Assembly: GCF_030272615.1 (NCBI RefSeq)
Contig: NC_081409.1
Span: forward strand, 471,192,573-471,256,572
Reading direction: 5' to 3'
DNA length: 64,000 nt
Source: Cryptomeria japonica
Lineage: Eukaryota > Streptophyta > Pinopsida > Cupressales > Cupressaceae
The notes below the pieces were generated by a model that ran no database searches, was not told the origin of the DNA, and worked only from the letters and a program-made list of their open reading frames with translations. The position numbers were made by a program, and so were the translations under genes. Positions 12,201 through 24,860 of the stretch are shown here, in pieces; the stretch's first letter is position 1, and the number at the start of each line of letters is the position of its first letter.

Positions 12201-12599
12201 TGTAGGATATTTAGTAACTGATTTCCCAAGATACACCACTGAGACCTTTGGAGGTTCAATCTTTGTAGATCCATGTGTGGTTCCCTTTTGGCCTTTATTG
12301 GGAACTTCAAATATTAATGCCATGGTACTATCTTTGTATTCGAGGAATGGAACCAAAAATTTAATCTATGATATAGTATGAGCTAAATCAAATGAAGGTG
12401 CATTCATTACTGGCTCAATTATATTCATTTCTATTTTTTTGTCATTTCATCCTTAGAAGTGTTCTGATTTGTCAATTTTGTGGGTTTTGCTATTGCTTTG
12501 ACATCTGTTTGTTTTTCTTTAGATATTAGTTGTTTTGTATTTGTCTTAAACTTATTTTTTCCTACCATTTTATGGTTATATCTTGCCCCTCTTTAATAA

Positions 12600-13136
12600 A
12601 GAGGCCACCAGGCTTTCCCTATCCTGGATTTACAATTCTATTTCTTAAGTTGTAATTGCTCCTAGCTTGTGCTACTGCTGCAATAGTGAGGGTTTTAATC
12701 TCTTCCTTAGGTGATCTCCTTAATACAATTTCATTAATTGTGGTATTATTTTTTCATGTAGTTTTTCTTTCATGCCCTTCCTCATAGTTTGGGAATACCT
12801 CTTGTGATAAATTCTTGTTATACTTCTACGAGTCTACATTATATTCATATCCATCATAAAAAGACTTATAACCTTCATTTCTATTAAAAGGTTTTACTAC
12901 AAGCATATTTATGGTCTGATCTTCATTGTACTCTTCTTGTTCCATATATCCAACTTCATCTTCTTGCAAGCTTTGTACAACAACACATTGTAATCGGGAG
13001 TGAGGCAAATTACATGTTGCGCACCAAGGGGCATTTTCTACCAAGTAGTTACCTTGTATTTTGAGGGGGTTAAGGGTGCCTTTGTTGAAGTTATTTTATG
13101 TCTATAACCTTTAGGTTTACCATCCTTCCAATTTTT
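12600..13136 (-). pseudogene. G2 gag C-terminal / knuckle region
   Basis: Contains WCATCNLPHSRLQC (about 12990-13030), a CxxC-x3-H-x4-C finger close to those of Gypsy nucleocapsids, followed by an acidic stretch (QEDEVGYMEQEEYNEDQ). Several stops and frame changes lead down to the protease. 12200-12600 is heavily decayed, with no clear motif. Confidence 0.5.
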
Positions 13137-13772
13137 TTAATAAGGCATATCATGCAATCTTGACCTATCATTCCTTTGAAAATTAGGTCTGTCACCTTTT
13201 GCAACTTTATTTGAAAGGCCTTTTAGAGCATTTATAACCTTGTCAAGTTTATCTTCCTCCTTGGGTTGCTTGTTTTGTATCTTAGGGTTATGTAAAAGCC
13301 TTGTGTCATCCCATCTTCCTACCTTACCAGAGGCACACCTATTGTTTTCAATATTCAATGTAGATATGAAGACTTTTGTCAACGTGGGAGGATTCCTTGT
13401 CATCAACTCATATCGTGTCTTTATCTCAAAAGTATTAAAGTAAAACATTAAAAACATTGGATCAATGCATTTCAAGTGTAGGGGAATATTATTGAGAAAT
13501 TTCAGAAACCTCAGGTTGAAACTAGTCACTAATTCATTATAACTTTTGAAAATTTGTAAGTTCATATAAGGAAACTTTGGATCTATGTGGTATCCATATT
13601 GTTCAAAAAACATTCTTCTAAATTCTAACCAGCAACTGATTGATGCATTTGGTAGGCTTTTATACCATTCTCTTGCATCTTTAGTAAGAGATTGCATAAA
13701 TAATTTCATAAAAATATCCTCATGTTCAATCTCATAATTGTCCATCACACTCTCAAATTATCTCTTATGGTA
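13137..13772 (-). pseudogene. G2 gag capsid region
   Basis: About 200 residues including NYEIEHEDIFMKLF, DAREWYKSLP and CWLEFRRMFFEQYG, the W-containing core typical of Ty3/Gypsy gag (Retrotrans_gag). Coding similarity continues right to about 13772 with one stop (13752). The gag N-terminus is missing, so the right edge is a break rather than a start codon. Confidence 0.8.
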
Positions 13773-15555
13773 TTTGTAGTGCCCACTCTTGAGCAGACTC
13801 TTGTTTCATTTTAGATTGACTTGATTGAACCTTTATTTTTGTGATGGATATGATTTGATTTATGTGATGCATGGATATTGATTATGACCATCTATGTTCT
13901 CAGTTGATGATTTTAATGAAAGACATTACATGATCTTATACTATTGATGTTATTGACTGTGCTCATGACTAGTTATGATTTTGAGATGGTTAGTAGTGGC
14001 ATTTGGTTATCATGTGCTTTGATAGATTTTATGGATCATGCCTCATTTTGGAATGAATATACTAACCCTAGTTTGATTTACTTATGATGTAATGTTTCAT
14101 GATTTATATGTTCACTGTATGGATATTATTTAACCGCCTTCGTGGGGGATCAATGTCACATCACTCATTGCAAGTAGAATGTGTTGTTGCATTATCCCTC
14201 CACCTTCCTGTCTTGTACGTATTTATATATATATATATTTATATGCACATGTATCTTTATTGTGGTTGTAGGGTTGTAGGTACTAAGACATTCATTCCTC
14301 CTGGGCAACTAGGTGTGAGCTCCCCTGGATTTAGAAGTCTGAGCATGTCTCTTCCTAATGGCAAATATGTGGTTCGAAGGTGTCACTAGTTCCCGACCCA
14401 CACTCTAGGTCTAGTTTGTTGTTGAGTACTTGTCGTCAGTCTTGGCAAATTTTGCCATGTTGAGTCGGTCATCATGATTTGTGAGTATGTGGCATGGTGA
14501 GTTTGATTATTTAGTTATTTAATTTATTTAAATTACGGTTTATTGACTATAGTGATAGATTAATTATTTAATCTATTTAATCGGGAATTATTGTTTTAAT
14601 GATGGATTGATTATGTAATTTATTTAATTGGTGATAAATGATTTATTTTGATTGAGCAATTATTTAATAATAGTTTATGATTTTATTACTGGTAGTGCTA
14701 TTCTAATTTATTACGATTTAATGAATTTTGATTATTTAATTATTCTCGCGATTGAATTTAAATTAATATTTTATTGAGATTTTATTTAATAATTAATGTG
14801 TTTAGTGATTTGATTTATTGAATTATTGAATTATTTCACTTTATTGATTTTATTTATTTATTGGTGATTTTAACCTTTATTTATTTATTTTATTTATCTA
14901 ATGTTGAAATTTAATTTTTATTTAATTATCATGGGTTGATTATTTAGATGATTTTATTAATAGAAATATTTTGAGTAATTAGGAATAATAATAATAATAA
15001 TGATGATAAGGGTAAATAATAAATAATTACCCTACTTATTATCTCATAATGTTTTAATAATGCTTTGATTATTTTGATAATGAAAATATCTATATATATT
15101 TTAGTTTATTATATTTCTTAGTGAAGAGGGAAATATATTTCAAATGAAATATTCTTATTGGCTAATGGGAAGGCTAGGGTTTCATTATTTTATCTTTGGC
15201 TTTTATATACTTGTCGTGAAACATGTTGCCTTCTCCTGCACTCATTTTCTCTGCTGGCACTTTGGCAATTTGGGTGTTTTTGTTTGCAAGTTTGGTTTTG
15301 GATTTTGGTTGAAGCTATTGATAGAAGGAGTGAGCAGGATTCTTCTACCAAAGGTTCTCTTCCATCACTTAGGGAAGAGGTTGGTTTTATATTTTTCCTC
15401 CTTTCCTTATGTTCTAGATTTAAAAATCGTGTGCTTTCTCTGTGTCTAGCTTTGTTTTGAAGGGAATGTAGAATCTAATTCTTGTAATGTGATTCAAAAT
15501 TTAATAAGGAATATGGGGAATTCTATTTTAGTTGTGTGTTTCCAATTATTTCAAT
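13773..15555. other. AT-rich flank, possibly part of an LTR
   Basis: Starts TGTAGTGCCC, a typical LTR-like start, just where G2 gag breaks off. It contains a TA-repeat at about 14222-14240, a very AT-rich stretch (about 14500-15120) and an AAT microsatellite near 14986-15001. No coding signal. It is continuous with 50302 onward, because G1 inserted at 15556-15560. I cannot define a second LTR copy. Confidence 0.4.
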
Positions 15556-15560
15556 GTAAG

Positions 15561-16779
15561 TGTGTGTGAAAAGTGGAATAAGTATATAAAAGTTGTAAGA
15601 CACAACACTTCAATTAAGTCATTACATTTATGGTTAGACATATATAAGCATGAATAATAAAACCATAACAAATCGACCAATTTCCTTCTAAAAGATGTGA
15701 GTATAGACTTGCTCTCATATTTATATAAGCAATACCAGTGACTAGACTACACCAAGACGAAGGATTTAATCTATATGAGCATGATATTAAGCCAAATAGA
15801 TGCAAGATGGATGAAATATTATGCTAGATGGATGAATAGTAAGCTATATGAGTTCAAGCAATCATAATTAAACTAAAATATGCAAAAAGGTTAAACTAAG
15901 ATGCAATAATCTCAAAAAGAAAGCACAATATCTTCAATGACTCCAGAGCAAAAACTGCATAATAACAATAAATATCCAAGGTGTTTGAATGAGAGATGAA
16001 GGCTGAATTTATAGAAAATCACAAGAGAGACAAACGGGCAAGATCAATTAGCAATGAGCGGTTGAGATTATTCAAGAAAAAGAACAATTTAGGATAATTG
16101 AAAAAACTTGAGAGATCAAATTCGGTTAACCTTGAGATAGATTCCAATTATAGCTTGATTGAAATGCATTCATATTATAAGTTCAAGCTTGCATTAGAGA
16201 TATAATTCAATTAATTTCATGCACTTGTGATAAAAATAGGTGATTCCATGCAATTTCTTTAATTTATTCAAGAAAATAGTCTTTTCAATGCAACTGGACT
16301 TCTTTTCTCAAAAACTTTGAGTTCCAATTTTAGAGAATGATTAATAATTCAATTTAATAGCTTTTCTGATTTGAAGTTCACAATTTAGAAGAAATATTAT
16401 CTCAAGTTTGATTTCTCTCTCAATTCAATTCTTTTATTTTATTTTCAATTTCACTCTTGCTTTGCATATTGATTCCTCTTTTTGTAATAAATTAATTCTT
16501 TTTTATGATTAATGGCAAATTTATTAATTAATTAAATATGCTAGGATATATAATAAATTAAATAGGATAATTGATCAAAATAATTTTCTTGGAATGATTT
16601 AATTAATTAAATAAATATTTAATTAATATAGAATAATTCGCTTGCCATGTGACATTTAATGATTGAAGAACTAATTAATTATGTGCTCAAGATTGATTTA
16701 ATTGCCTTTGGTTAGGACCTTGGTGATGCTGTCGAGATTAGGGGCCCATGGTTTAGATGACCAATTTTAGGGTATTACA
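15561..16779 (-). repeat. G1 3' LTR (left copy)
   Basis: On the minus strand it starts TGTAATACCC and ends CACACACA (TG...CA). Length is 1219 bp. It matches 49011-50296 except for substitutions and a duplication present only in the right copy. A minus-strand TATAAAT lies at 16007-16013. Confidence 0.92.
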
Positions 16780-16797
16780 TTTTCCCCTCTTTGAATT
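16780..16797 (-). promoter_or_regulatory. G1 polypurine tract
   Basis: On the minus strand, AATTCAAAGAGGGGAAAA immediately precedes the 3' LTR start. 16798-16843 is the remaining 3' untranslated G1 sequence before the E2 insertion. Confidence 0.8.
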
Positions 16798-16843
16798 AAT
16801 GTGCGAGCAATGCGTTGGTTCAAAGAATAGTTGATGTCTAGGA

Positions 16844-17969
16844 TGTTTGCTTGATGATGATTGTAATGTATTCATCACTTGTTATTGATGAAACACTCTC
16901 ACACACACATATGATTACATTGACTACTGATGTAACTTCAATTAGTTTACACTATTAATCAGTATGTTTAAGGTCTATCTCTAACCGATACTCTGTGTCA
17001 AAAGGTATGTGCATAAGAGAATAACCTGTGGCTACATTAAGTCAACATCAAAATGAAGATGAAGATGAAGATGGAGATCAAGCGGAAGATTCTAGGACAA
17101 CGGTTCACATGTTTTGTTCCAACCAGTATTGACTGTTCTAATCGGTATATGATTTTGTGATGAGTTACCAACACCATTTTCTTGGCGGTCATTTTTGTGA
17201 TGAGTTATGTTTACTTGTCTAGATACACTGCACCTAGGAAATTGTGTTTTGATTTCCTATGGCTGACATAAGATTTGAATGTCTATTTAAAGACATCTTA
17301 GCGAATCATATGAAACTGATAACTAATATAGAAGAGGAGATTATGTGAATACTGATATGCATAAAGAGTGAAAGCTTTTGTTGAAGAGAGATAAGTGTTA
17401 AGATGAAGAGCAGTGTTGAATGTACTTAGAATGATCTGATCAAGCAAGTATTGTGCTACTCAAAACAGATCAAACCATTCTTGTTGTTTTCTAATCATTA
17501 CAACAGAGTCAAATTCCCTAACCGGGTAAGCTCTAACAAGCTTCATTGTACAAATCCTCTAACAAGGTGATCCATTATTTTGGATTCTCAAATCCTCTAA
17601 CTAGGTAACTCCTAACAAGGTAGTACTCTTAATAGGGTATAAGCTTCTAATCAAGCTTGGGATCTCTAACAAGATTTGCTCCTACTAGAGCACTTTGTAA
17701 GACCTTAACCGGTCAGTTATCTATTACTGTAGATAGTTAACTTGTGAGTTCCATCTCACCATGGTTTTTACCTATTTGGATTTTCCATGTATAAACACTT
17801 ATGTTATGGTGGATGTTCTACTTTATGTGAATGTTGTTATTTCATTTTTGATAGCATGTATTTTGTTTAAATTCTTGTTTAAGTTCATCTACCGGTTAGT
17901 GTTTGAAGTTGTGTTTGTTTTGGTGTCACTGATTCACCCCTCCCCTCTTAGTGCTTTTCAAGTCCATCA
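16844..17969 (+). repeat. E2 5' LTR
   Basis: TGTTTGCTTGATGATG ... AAGTCCATCA. It repeats at 23185-24286; many differences are C/T or G/A transitions. TATTTAAAG at about 17284 is a possible TATA box. It carries (AC)n near 16910. Confidence 0.93.
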
Positions 17970-17984
17970 ATTAGTATCAGAGCC
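17970..17984 (+). promoter_or_regulatory. E2 primer binding site
   Basis: ATTAGTATCAGAGCC directly after the LTR. One substitution (TTAG for TTGG) from the initiator tRNA-Met complement seen in E1, E3 and Copia B. Confidence 0.85.
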
Positions 17985-18031
17985 TAACTTCTTTGAAGCC
18001 TAACTGCTTAGAAGGGAGTCTTGAAACTATC

Positions 18032-19312
18032 ATGGGAGATAAAAGCTACTTCGAGACGGTTAGAGAGCTAGAAGCTAGCAGAAATGAAATTGAATCCCTT
18101 AGGGGCAAACTGAAAGTTTCTCAAGTCAAAAGGAGAGAGCTGTCTGAAAAACTGTTAGAAATATCTGATAATAGCTCTTTAAATGAAGCCACTATTGAAA
18201 CTTTAGCTGATGAAGTTGAAAAGGTGAACGGTGAAAAACTGAATCTAAGAAGAGAGCTAGAAGGTCTCACTATCTGCATGAGTTAGGAACTGGAAGTCAG
18301 AAAAGATGCTGAAGATCTTATCAAGGTAAGAGATCAAGATATCATAAGGATCAAATGAGAAAAAGACACTATGCATGAGGACTTGATTGCTGAAACAGAA
18401 GAAAAGGAGAACCTAAAGCTAGACCTTGAGTTGGCATCATCTCTGAAAGAGAACCTATCTAAGCATAATGAGGATCTTGTCAAAAAGCTTACTGAAGCCA
18501 ATGAGAAATTGGAGAAGTTTGTCAAAAGCTCTACCATGCTGGAAGAACAAATTCAATCACAGAGAATGAAGGGTGATATCTCTGGACTTGGTTTTCATAC
18601 AACTGATAAAGGTGAATCCTCCAGTACAAAGAACAAAACTACTCCTAAAGTCAATAAGACTACCGGTAATAAGGTTTTTAAACCTATCTGCTTTGTTTGT
18701 CATAAGCCTGGTCATACTACAAATGTTTGTAGAGACAAACCTAACAGAATTGCAAATTACAATACTAATGTTAGGTATGTGTCTAGAAAGTTTGAAGGTC
18801 ATTGCTACACTTGTGGAATGTATGGGCATAGACATATTGAGTACAAATATGGATCAAACTATCTTGTACCACACATGCATCCTAGACCAAATGGTGACCG
18901 GATAAGGAATTTTGATAACTGGGTAAACCGAAACTGGCAAGGATCCTATGGCAACTAGTTTAGTCTATTCGAAATGGAAAAGGTAACAAATGTTGTTTGC
19001 ACCTTTTGTAATAACTTTGGTGATGTGGCTATGAACTGCAAAAGAAGAACAAGAAGAGGAAATGCAGGACCTTGGAGATCATCTGGTATGGTCTGCTATC
19101 ACTCCAACAAACCGGGGCACTTAGCAAAGTTTTGTAGATCAAGAAATGGTAAACCGATCAACTCCTTTAAGGATCAGAAAGGCACGCAGAAAGTTGATAT
19201 TGAGGAAACCAGAGAAGATATGATTCAGATTTGGAAAAAGAAAGGCGATGACTTGCCTGGAGAAGAAATTGTTCCTTCACCCAGTGAAGAGAATCCAACA
19301 CCGGTGACTTAA
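18032..19312 (+). pseudogene. E2 ORF1: coiled-coil, four-knuckle gag-like protein, stops only
   Basis: Starts MGDKSYFETVRELEASRNEI, the first ATG after the primer site. A single frame is kept for about 427 codons, interrupted only by stops at 18284, 18356 and 18956. Residues 1-180 form a long coiled coil. Knuckles: CFVCHKPGHTTNVC (18689), CYTCGMYGHRHIEY (18803, last Cys lost), CTFCNNFGDVAMNC (18998, His lost) and CYHSNKPGHLAKFC (19094, second Cys lost). The C-terminus is acidic and Pro-rich (PSPSEENPTP). Same layout as ORF1 of E1 and E3. Likely an RNA-binding structural protein. A non-coding spacer of about 450 bp separates it from ORF2. Confidence 0.82.
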
Positions 19313-19760
19313 GCCTATCTAACATAGCTAAGGGGAGCTGAATGGTAAAAAAACTCCGGACCCCTTGTAAAATGAGCGGGAAAGAATTTTTGAATTATAA
19401 ATTTTTGGTGACTTTTTGTTGGCGTGTTATCAACTGGTATTTCACTTAAGCGGTAAAATTAGGGTTTGTAACCTAAAGTGCGAGCATTTATTACAGCTGG
19501 TAAAGAGGATAAAAACAAGCTTTAATTTATCATTTTTACCCTAACTCTTTCAAAAAATAAATTTGAAGTGATTGCAGAGCAGAACAAGATTTTCTTGTTG
19601 TCAATTGGAGAATTGTTTTGTGTTTAGAAAAATCAAGTTGAATCGAAAGTTACAGAGAGGCGAACGGGTGTGCCTTTGAACATTTCAACTGGGAAACAGA
19701 GTGACGTGCAAGATATAAGGTATTTCTTTGTATAATTGCTTTGAAACTTGTTTATCTAGA

Positions 19761-22700
19761 ATGACATCTACTTCTAAGTTTGTAGAAAGGTTGATGCTCA
19801 CTGCTGAGCCTGGTGAAGCTCTAAAGGCAGATAAAAATATGTCTTATAATGCATTGTCGCAGTCCCGAGTGGTGTTGTGGTCAAAGGTGACTTATCCAGC
19901 TATATAGATTACAAGATAGAAGACTTAGGAACTCTACACATCTATACTCAGCTGAAATCACTCTATGATAAGAGTGAAAAGATTGAAACCAAATATGCTA
20001 GGGTTTTTGAAAAAGGGTTTCATAATGCCTCATATTTTCTTAAAGATTTTGAGGAAGAACACATCAGGATCATCTTGAGTCAAGTCCATGGAGAGAATAT
20101 GTATTTGGAAAGGACCCATACAATAACCAAGGAAGCTATTAGGGATGTAGCGGGTTATTGCTCAACCGGTGAAATTCCTCTGTTAAGAAGAATTTCAAAG
20201 GATATTGTCTTCAAGTTAACCGGTTCTATATCTGATAAGCGTGCTTTTTCTATCAACAATATTAGAGACCCTACGGTGAAACTTGCAGCAATGGTGACAG
20301 GCTACCAGGTATTCTACTCCAGTATACTTAACAGTGTTCCATCTATAGCAATTCACACAACACATAGAATGATTGTTGATAATGCAGATTATGATATTTA
20401 TGAAGCCATCAGAGAGCAATTATTTCAAAATTTGAAATCCATTAAGAAGGACAACACACAAAAGTTCAAATATGGTCAGCTATTAGCCGGGTTATTTTTC
20501 TATTTTTAGAACTTCCTGCCGAGTATTGGAGATATTGAATGGTCCAAAGAACAACCGGTCAATGCAAAGATCAAGAACAACATTAAGGTTGTGAAGAATA
20601 CTTTTTCAGCTACCATGAACAAGTATTTTAATGAATTTCAAAAAAAGATGAGAATGAGAATGAGGTTACCTGAAGATGTGGTAAAACACTTTGCAAAAGA
20701 CATAATCTTCACGGTTACCACTAACTTTTGCTTGATGCAATAAATTGAACCTAGAGAGGAAGAGATGGAAGATATGAGCTATGAGGTTAATCATTATTTA
20801 CTGGTCAGCTATGATAATACCCTGTTAGCATCGCCTAAAGATAAAAAGAAGGCAAAATTGGACATTGTGGCAGTCCAAGTTGCACCAACTAAAACCAATA
20901 CTGCACCTGTAGCTAAAGTGAAAGGAAAGAAAAAGAAGTTTGATGAAAAATCTCCTATGAAAAAGACCACAAGGGTGACTCAGAGTGTCCTAACCAAGAA
21001 GGAACCAACACCTAAAGTATATGTAAAGAAGGATAGTGCACCAAAGAAGAGAAATCAGAAATTGATTTTGCAACCAAAGTTTGAGGGTACAAATTTTGAA
21101 GAAGAACCAAAGAAGGAAAAATCAATCGGTAGAACACCCAAGAAGGCAAAGGTAGTGCCAAAGGAAACTACACCTATAGATATTGCTACCTACAAACTTG
21201 ACACAGTTTTTGAGAGGAAAATGAAGACATTAGGAAGACATAGGTTTGACAATGTCAAAGAATATTTTGATTTTTTTACTGAAGATGAGTAGAAGCAAGT
21301 AATCCAACAGGTAATAACTTATTTGGGTCATCGTAATAGATTTTCGCATGACTTGGAAAAAGATATTTCAATCTCTTTGTATAATACTCTGATAGATAAA
21401 TGGGAGGAAGAAATTCAATTGGAAAAGAAGATTATTGATGAAATATTTGTGCAATATTTTCCCAATTTATCATTGGATGGAATTAGTGCTTTAGTTGAGC
21501 AATACAAAGTATATTTTGATTTTAAAGTGAGAAGATTAAAGCTTCTTAATGCAAAAAGGTCAGTTGTTGAGTCTAAGACACATCAACTAGCTTGTGTAAT
21601 CAAAAAGAGGGAAGAAGTAGTCCACTCTAGCAATAAGGATGATACTATAGATGATGTTCCTCGACCGGAAATGGATGAAGAGGAAATTGTTCAAGATGAC
21701 GTAGTCTATCCAATCAAGAAGAAGGATGATTCCATTATTCTTGTTGATGAAGATGTTCAGGACACAATAGATCTATCTGGAGATATTACTACACTAGATA
21801 TGGATCCTCCTACAATCACTGAAGTGTAGTTACACTAGTTGAACAATCGGGTATTCAACTAACAGTGGAAAATGAATTGGCAACAAAACAATTGGAGAAA
21901 CCCCAGTCTCCACTAGTCATTGAAACTACTCAAAAGGAGTCTACTGAGGAAGTTGTCACTCAATTAACTGAAGATACAATAGAGAAGAAAACAAAATGAG
22001 CTATCATTAAAAGTGTACCCCCTGAACCGACGAAGCAGAAACTACTTGAAGATGATGATGATGATGTTTCTTTAAGTATCTCAGGACCCATTGACATGAA
22101 AACTTTGGGCGCATCAAAAATGATGAAGATTGCTAATGTTATGCAATCTCAAGCACACAAGAACAGACTAAAAGAGCAAAGGATTGAAGTAGAGACAATC
22201 CCGAATGCAGTAGAAATTTTGTCAGTTTACTACTGGAAACAACTGTTGCACATCTTCCTACACCCATTAGAAAACTTGGTCAGTTAGTTGCAAATGCATC
22301 TGATCAAATCAAATCACTTGAAGATGCTGCTCAAATGTCTGCTAAGAAGAGCCACAAGAAGAAATATGGAGATAAATTAGCTAAGAACATTGAAAGTGGC
22401 AAAATGGATTTATCTAATAATGGAAGTCTGTTGAAAAAAGCTATTGAATCTGGAGGGAAGTATCTTTCCTCTACCTCCAATGTTACTTTATTTTACTTTG
22501 ACATTTCTAAGAGTCAATTTGAAACCAAGAAGGAAATGGAAAGGTTATGCAAGGCATATGTACCACTCTAGGACTCCATTCATGCCTTCAACCAGTCTGT
22601 AGATGATTTGCATGATAGACTAAATAGGAATGATAATGAGAAGGCTAAGAGATTCCGATCTCTAAGAGAGCGCAAGAGTCAGCTCACCTCACAGGTTGAC

Positions 22701-22901
22701 ATTCTTTAGAGAGCCTACTCCAATGAAGAAGCTATTCTTGCTACTCCTGAAACCTGCACGCTAGACTCAATGGAAGAATTCCATTCCCAATTGGTGTCTA
22801 TATTTGAGTATACTGATAACATACTGGAATCATGGGAAAATGCTTTATCCCAAATGAAGCAGAATTTCAATGATATTTTTATGAGATTAGCCAATGCATG
22901 A
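19761..22901 (+). pseudogene. E2 ORF2: large conserved protein of unknown function, broken
   Basis: Begins MTSTSKFVERLMLTAEPGEA and runs about 1045 codons to 22901. One main frame from about 19877 to 21829, with stops at 20507, 20741 and 21290; frame changes near 19870 and after 21830. The N-terminal region aligns with E1 and E3 ORF2: LSQVHGENMYLERTHTITKE, KRAFSINNIRDPTVKL and YDIYEAIREQLFQNLKSIKK. The middle is Lys-rich (KKKKFDEKSPMKK). The C-terminal third is acidic, then helical and charged. No enzymatic motif, signal peptide or membrane segment is evident. This is the most diverged of the three copies, so the shared blocks probably mark the functional core. Confidence 0.75.
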
Positions 22902-22995
22902 AACTTTTTTTAAGTTGTAATATATGCTGAACACTTTGATATAGATTTTTTATATATATGTATATATTTTACTTTATCATTTTGGCATTGTTGTC

Positions 22996-23183
22996 AAAGG
23001 GGGAGTAATAATATGTATGTGTGTCTTTGAAAATTTTGTATTTATGCATGCATTAAGGGGGAGTATTGTATTGCATCAAAAGAGAGTATGAGTATATGTG
23101 TAAAAATGTTGTGTATGCACACTTAGCGGTATTGCATTACTCTAAAATTTTCCAAGTGTTGTCATCAATGCCAAAGGGGGAGA
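22996..23183 (+). promoter_or_regulatory. E2 polypurine tract module
   Basis: Tracts at 22996-23005 (AAAGGGGGAG after GGCATTGTTGTC), about 23055-23063 (AAGGGGGAG) and 23173-23183 (AAAGGGGGAGA), the last one base before the 3' LTR start. Confidence 0.82.
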
Positions 23184-23184
23184 T

Positions 23185-24286
23185 TGTTGGCTTGATGATG
23201 ATTGTAATGTATTCATCACTTGTTGTCATTGATGAAACACTCTCACACACACATATGATTACATTGACTACCGATGTAACTTCAATTGGTTTATACTATT
23301 AACTGGTATGTTTAAGGTCTATCTCTAATTGGTACTCTGTGTCAACCAGTATGTGCATAAGAGATAACCTATGGTTATATTAAGTCGGCATAAAAAAGAA
23401 GATGAAGATGAAGATGGAGATCAAGCGAAAGATTCTAAGACAACGATTCACATGTTTTGTTCCAATTGGTATTAACTATTCTAACCGGTATCTGATTTTG
23501 TGATGAGTTACTAGCACCATTTTTTTGGCGGTCATTTTTGTGATGAGTTATGTCTACTTGTCTAGATACACTGCACCTAGGAAATTGTGTTTTGATTTCC
23601 TATGGCTGACATAAGATTTGAATGTCTATTTAAAGACATCTTAGTGAATCATTTGAAATTGATAACTGATATAGAAGAGGAGATTATACGTATGTTGATA
23701 TTCATAAAGAGTGAAAGCTTTTGTTGAAGAACGATAAGTGTTAAGATGAAGAGAAGTGTTGAATGTACTTAGAATGATCTAATCAAGCAAGTATTGTGCT
23801 ACTTAAAACAGATCAAACCATTCTTGTTGTTTTCTAATCATTACAATAGAATCAAATCCCCTAACCGGGTAAGCTCTAACAAGGTGATCCATTCATTTGG
23901 ATTCTCAAATCCTCCAATGAGGTTACTCCTAACAGGGTAGTACTCTTAATAGGGTATAAGCTTCTACTCAAGCTTGGGATCTCTAACAAGATTTGCTCCT
24001 ACTAGCGCACTTTGTGAGACCTTAACCGACCAGTTATCTATTACTGTAGATAGTTAACTTGTGAGTTCCATCTCACCGTAGTTTTTACCTATTTGCGTTT
24101 TCCAAGTATAAATACTTGTGTTATGATGGATGTTCTACTTTATGTGGATGTTTTTATTTCATTTTGGATAACATGTATTTTGTTTAAATGCTTGGTTAAG
24201 TTCATCTACCAGTTAGTGTTTGAAGTTGTGTTTGTTTTGGTGTCACTGATTCACCCCCCTCCTCTCAGTGCTTTTGAAGTCCATCA
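23185..24286 (+). repeat. E2 3' LTR
   Basis: TGTTGGCTTGATGATG ... AAGTCCATCA, followed by TSD TAGGA. It lacks a short segment (CAAGCTTCATTGTACAAATC region, about 17541-17570) present in the 5' copy. Confidence 0.93.
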
Positions 24287-24299
24287 TAGGAGATACCAG

Positions 24300-24860
24300 T
24301 TCTGAACTTGATTGATCATGAACCAGATAAAGAGTGAGGTGTTTAGATTATTTTGAAGTGATGAAACTGAAAAAAGTTGATTAAAGCGATACCGATCTCG
24401 AACTTGATTGAACTAGGACCGATAAAGAGCAAAGATACTGAACTTGAACTTGATTGATCAAGAAGCAGATCTTACTGATCTAGAACTTGATTGTACTAGA
24501 CACAGTGAGTGAAGATAAAATTAATCTTGAACTTGATGGATCAAGATACGATGAGCAAGGATAAACTATCTAGCTTGATTTGATGCGATGAAACTGAACA
24601 CCTTCTTAGATTGAGCATGTGATCAAAGATACTCTTTAAACTTTTGATTGAGTTTAAACAAATAATTAGCTTGATGAAAATCAATAAAATTGATTAACAT
24701 TAAGAGAGTAATTCAGATGAAGGCAATATCAACTTGAATTGAAGCGATGAAACTAATATGCCCCTTAGTGATTGATTTGATTCAGATAATCAAAAGATCT
24801 CAACTCGATATGAAGTGATGAAGCTACGATGCCCTTTTTAATTCATTTTAACGTCTTCAA
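24300..24860. repeat. Degenerate short repeats in G1 3' region
   Basis: Two motifs recur irregularly: CTTGATTGATCAAG-like words (near 24308, 24400, 24450, 24490, 24530) and GAAGYGATGAAACT-like words (near 24354, 24587, 24744, 24811). No ORF. Probably an old decayed tandem array between the antisense gene and the 3' LTR of G1. Confidence 0.5.

Larger units (their letters stand above)
11058..13772 (-). mobile_element. G2: Ty3/Gypsy remnant lacking reverse transcriptase and integrase
   Basis: Minus-strand order is gag, a Cys/His knuckle variant, aspartic protease, then an archaeal-type RNase H. RT, the first RNase H and integrase are absent. The left edge is cut by Copia A. The right edge at about 13772 meets AT-rich DNA beginning TGTAGTGCCC. 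11167-11235 contains a short tandem duplication of ATTATCAGGAATAGATGG. Confidence 0.75.
16844..24286 (+). mobile_element. E2: complete pol-less LTR retrotransposon
   Basis: 7443 bp with LTRs of 1126 and 1102 bp, TSD TAGGA on both sides (16839-16843, 24287-24291), a tRNA-Met-type primer site (one mismatch), a four-knuckle ORF1, a long ORF2 and a three-tract PPT module. No protease, RT, RNase H or integrase motif. It is the only family member with both ends and its TSD in this window, so it best defines the element. It is inserted about 65 bp inside the 3' LTR of G1. Confidence 0.93.

Noticed and set aside
16844-24286. E2 as a degraded autonomous Copia element
   Set aside because: Both LTRs, the TSD, primer site and PPT are present, yet no protease, RT, RNase H or integrase motif occurs in any frame, and ORF2 matches E1 and E3 rather than pol.
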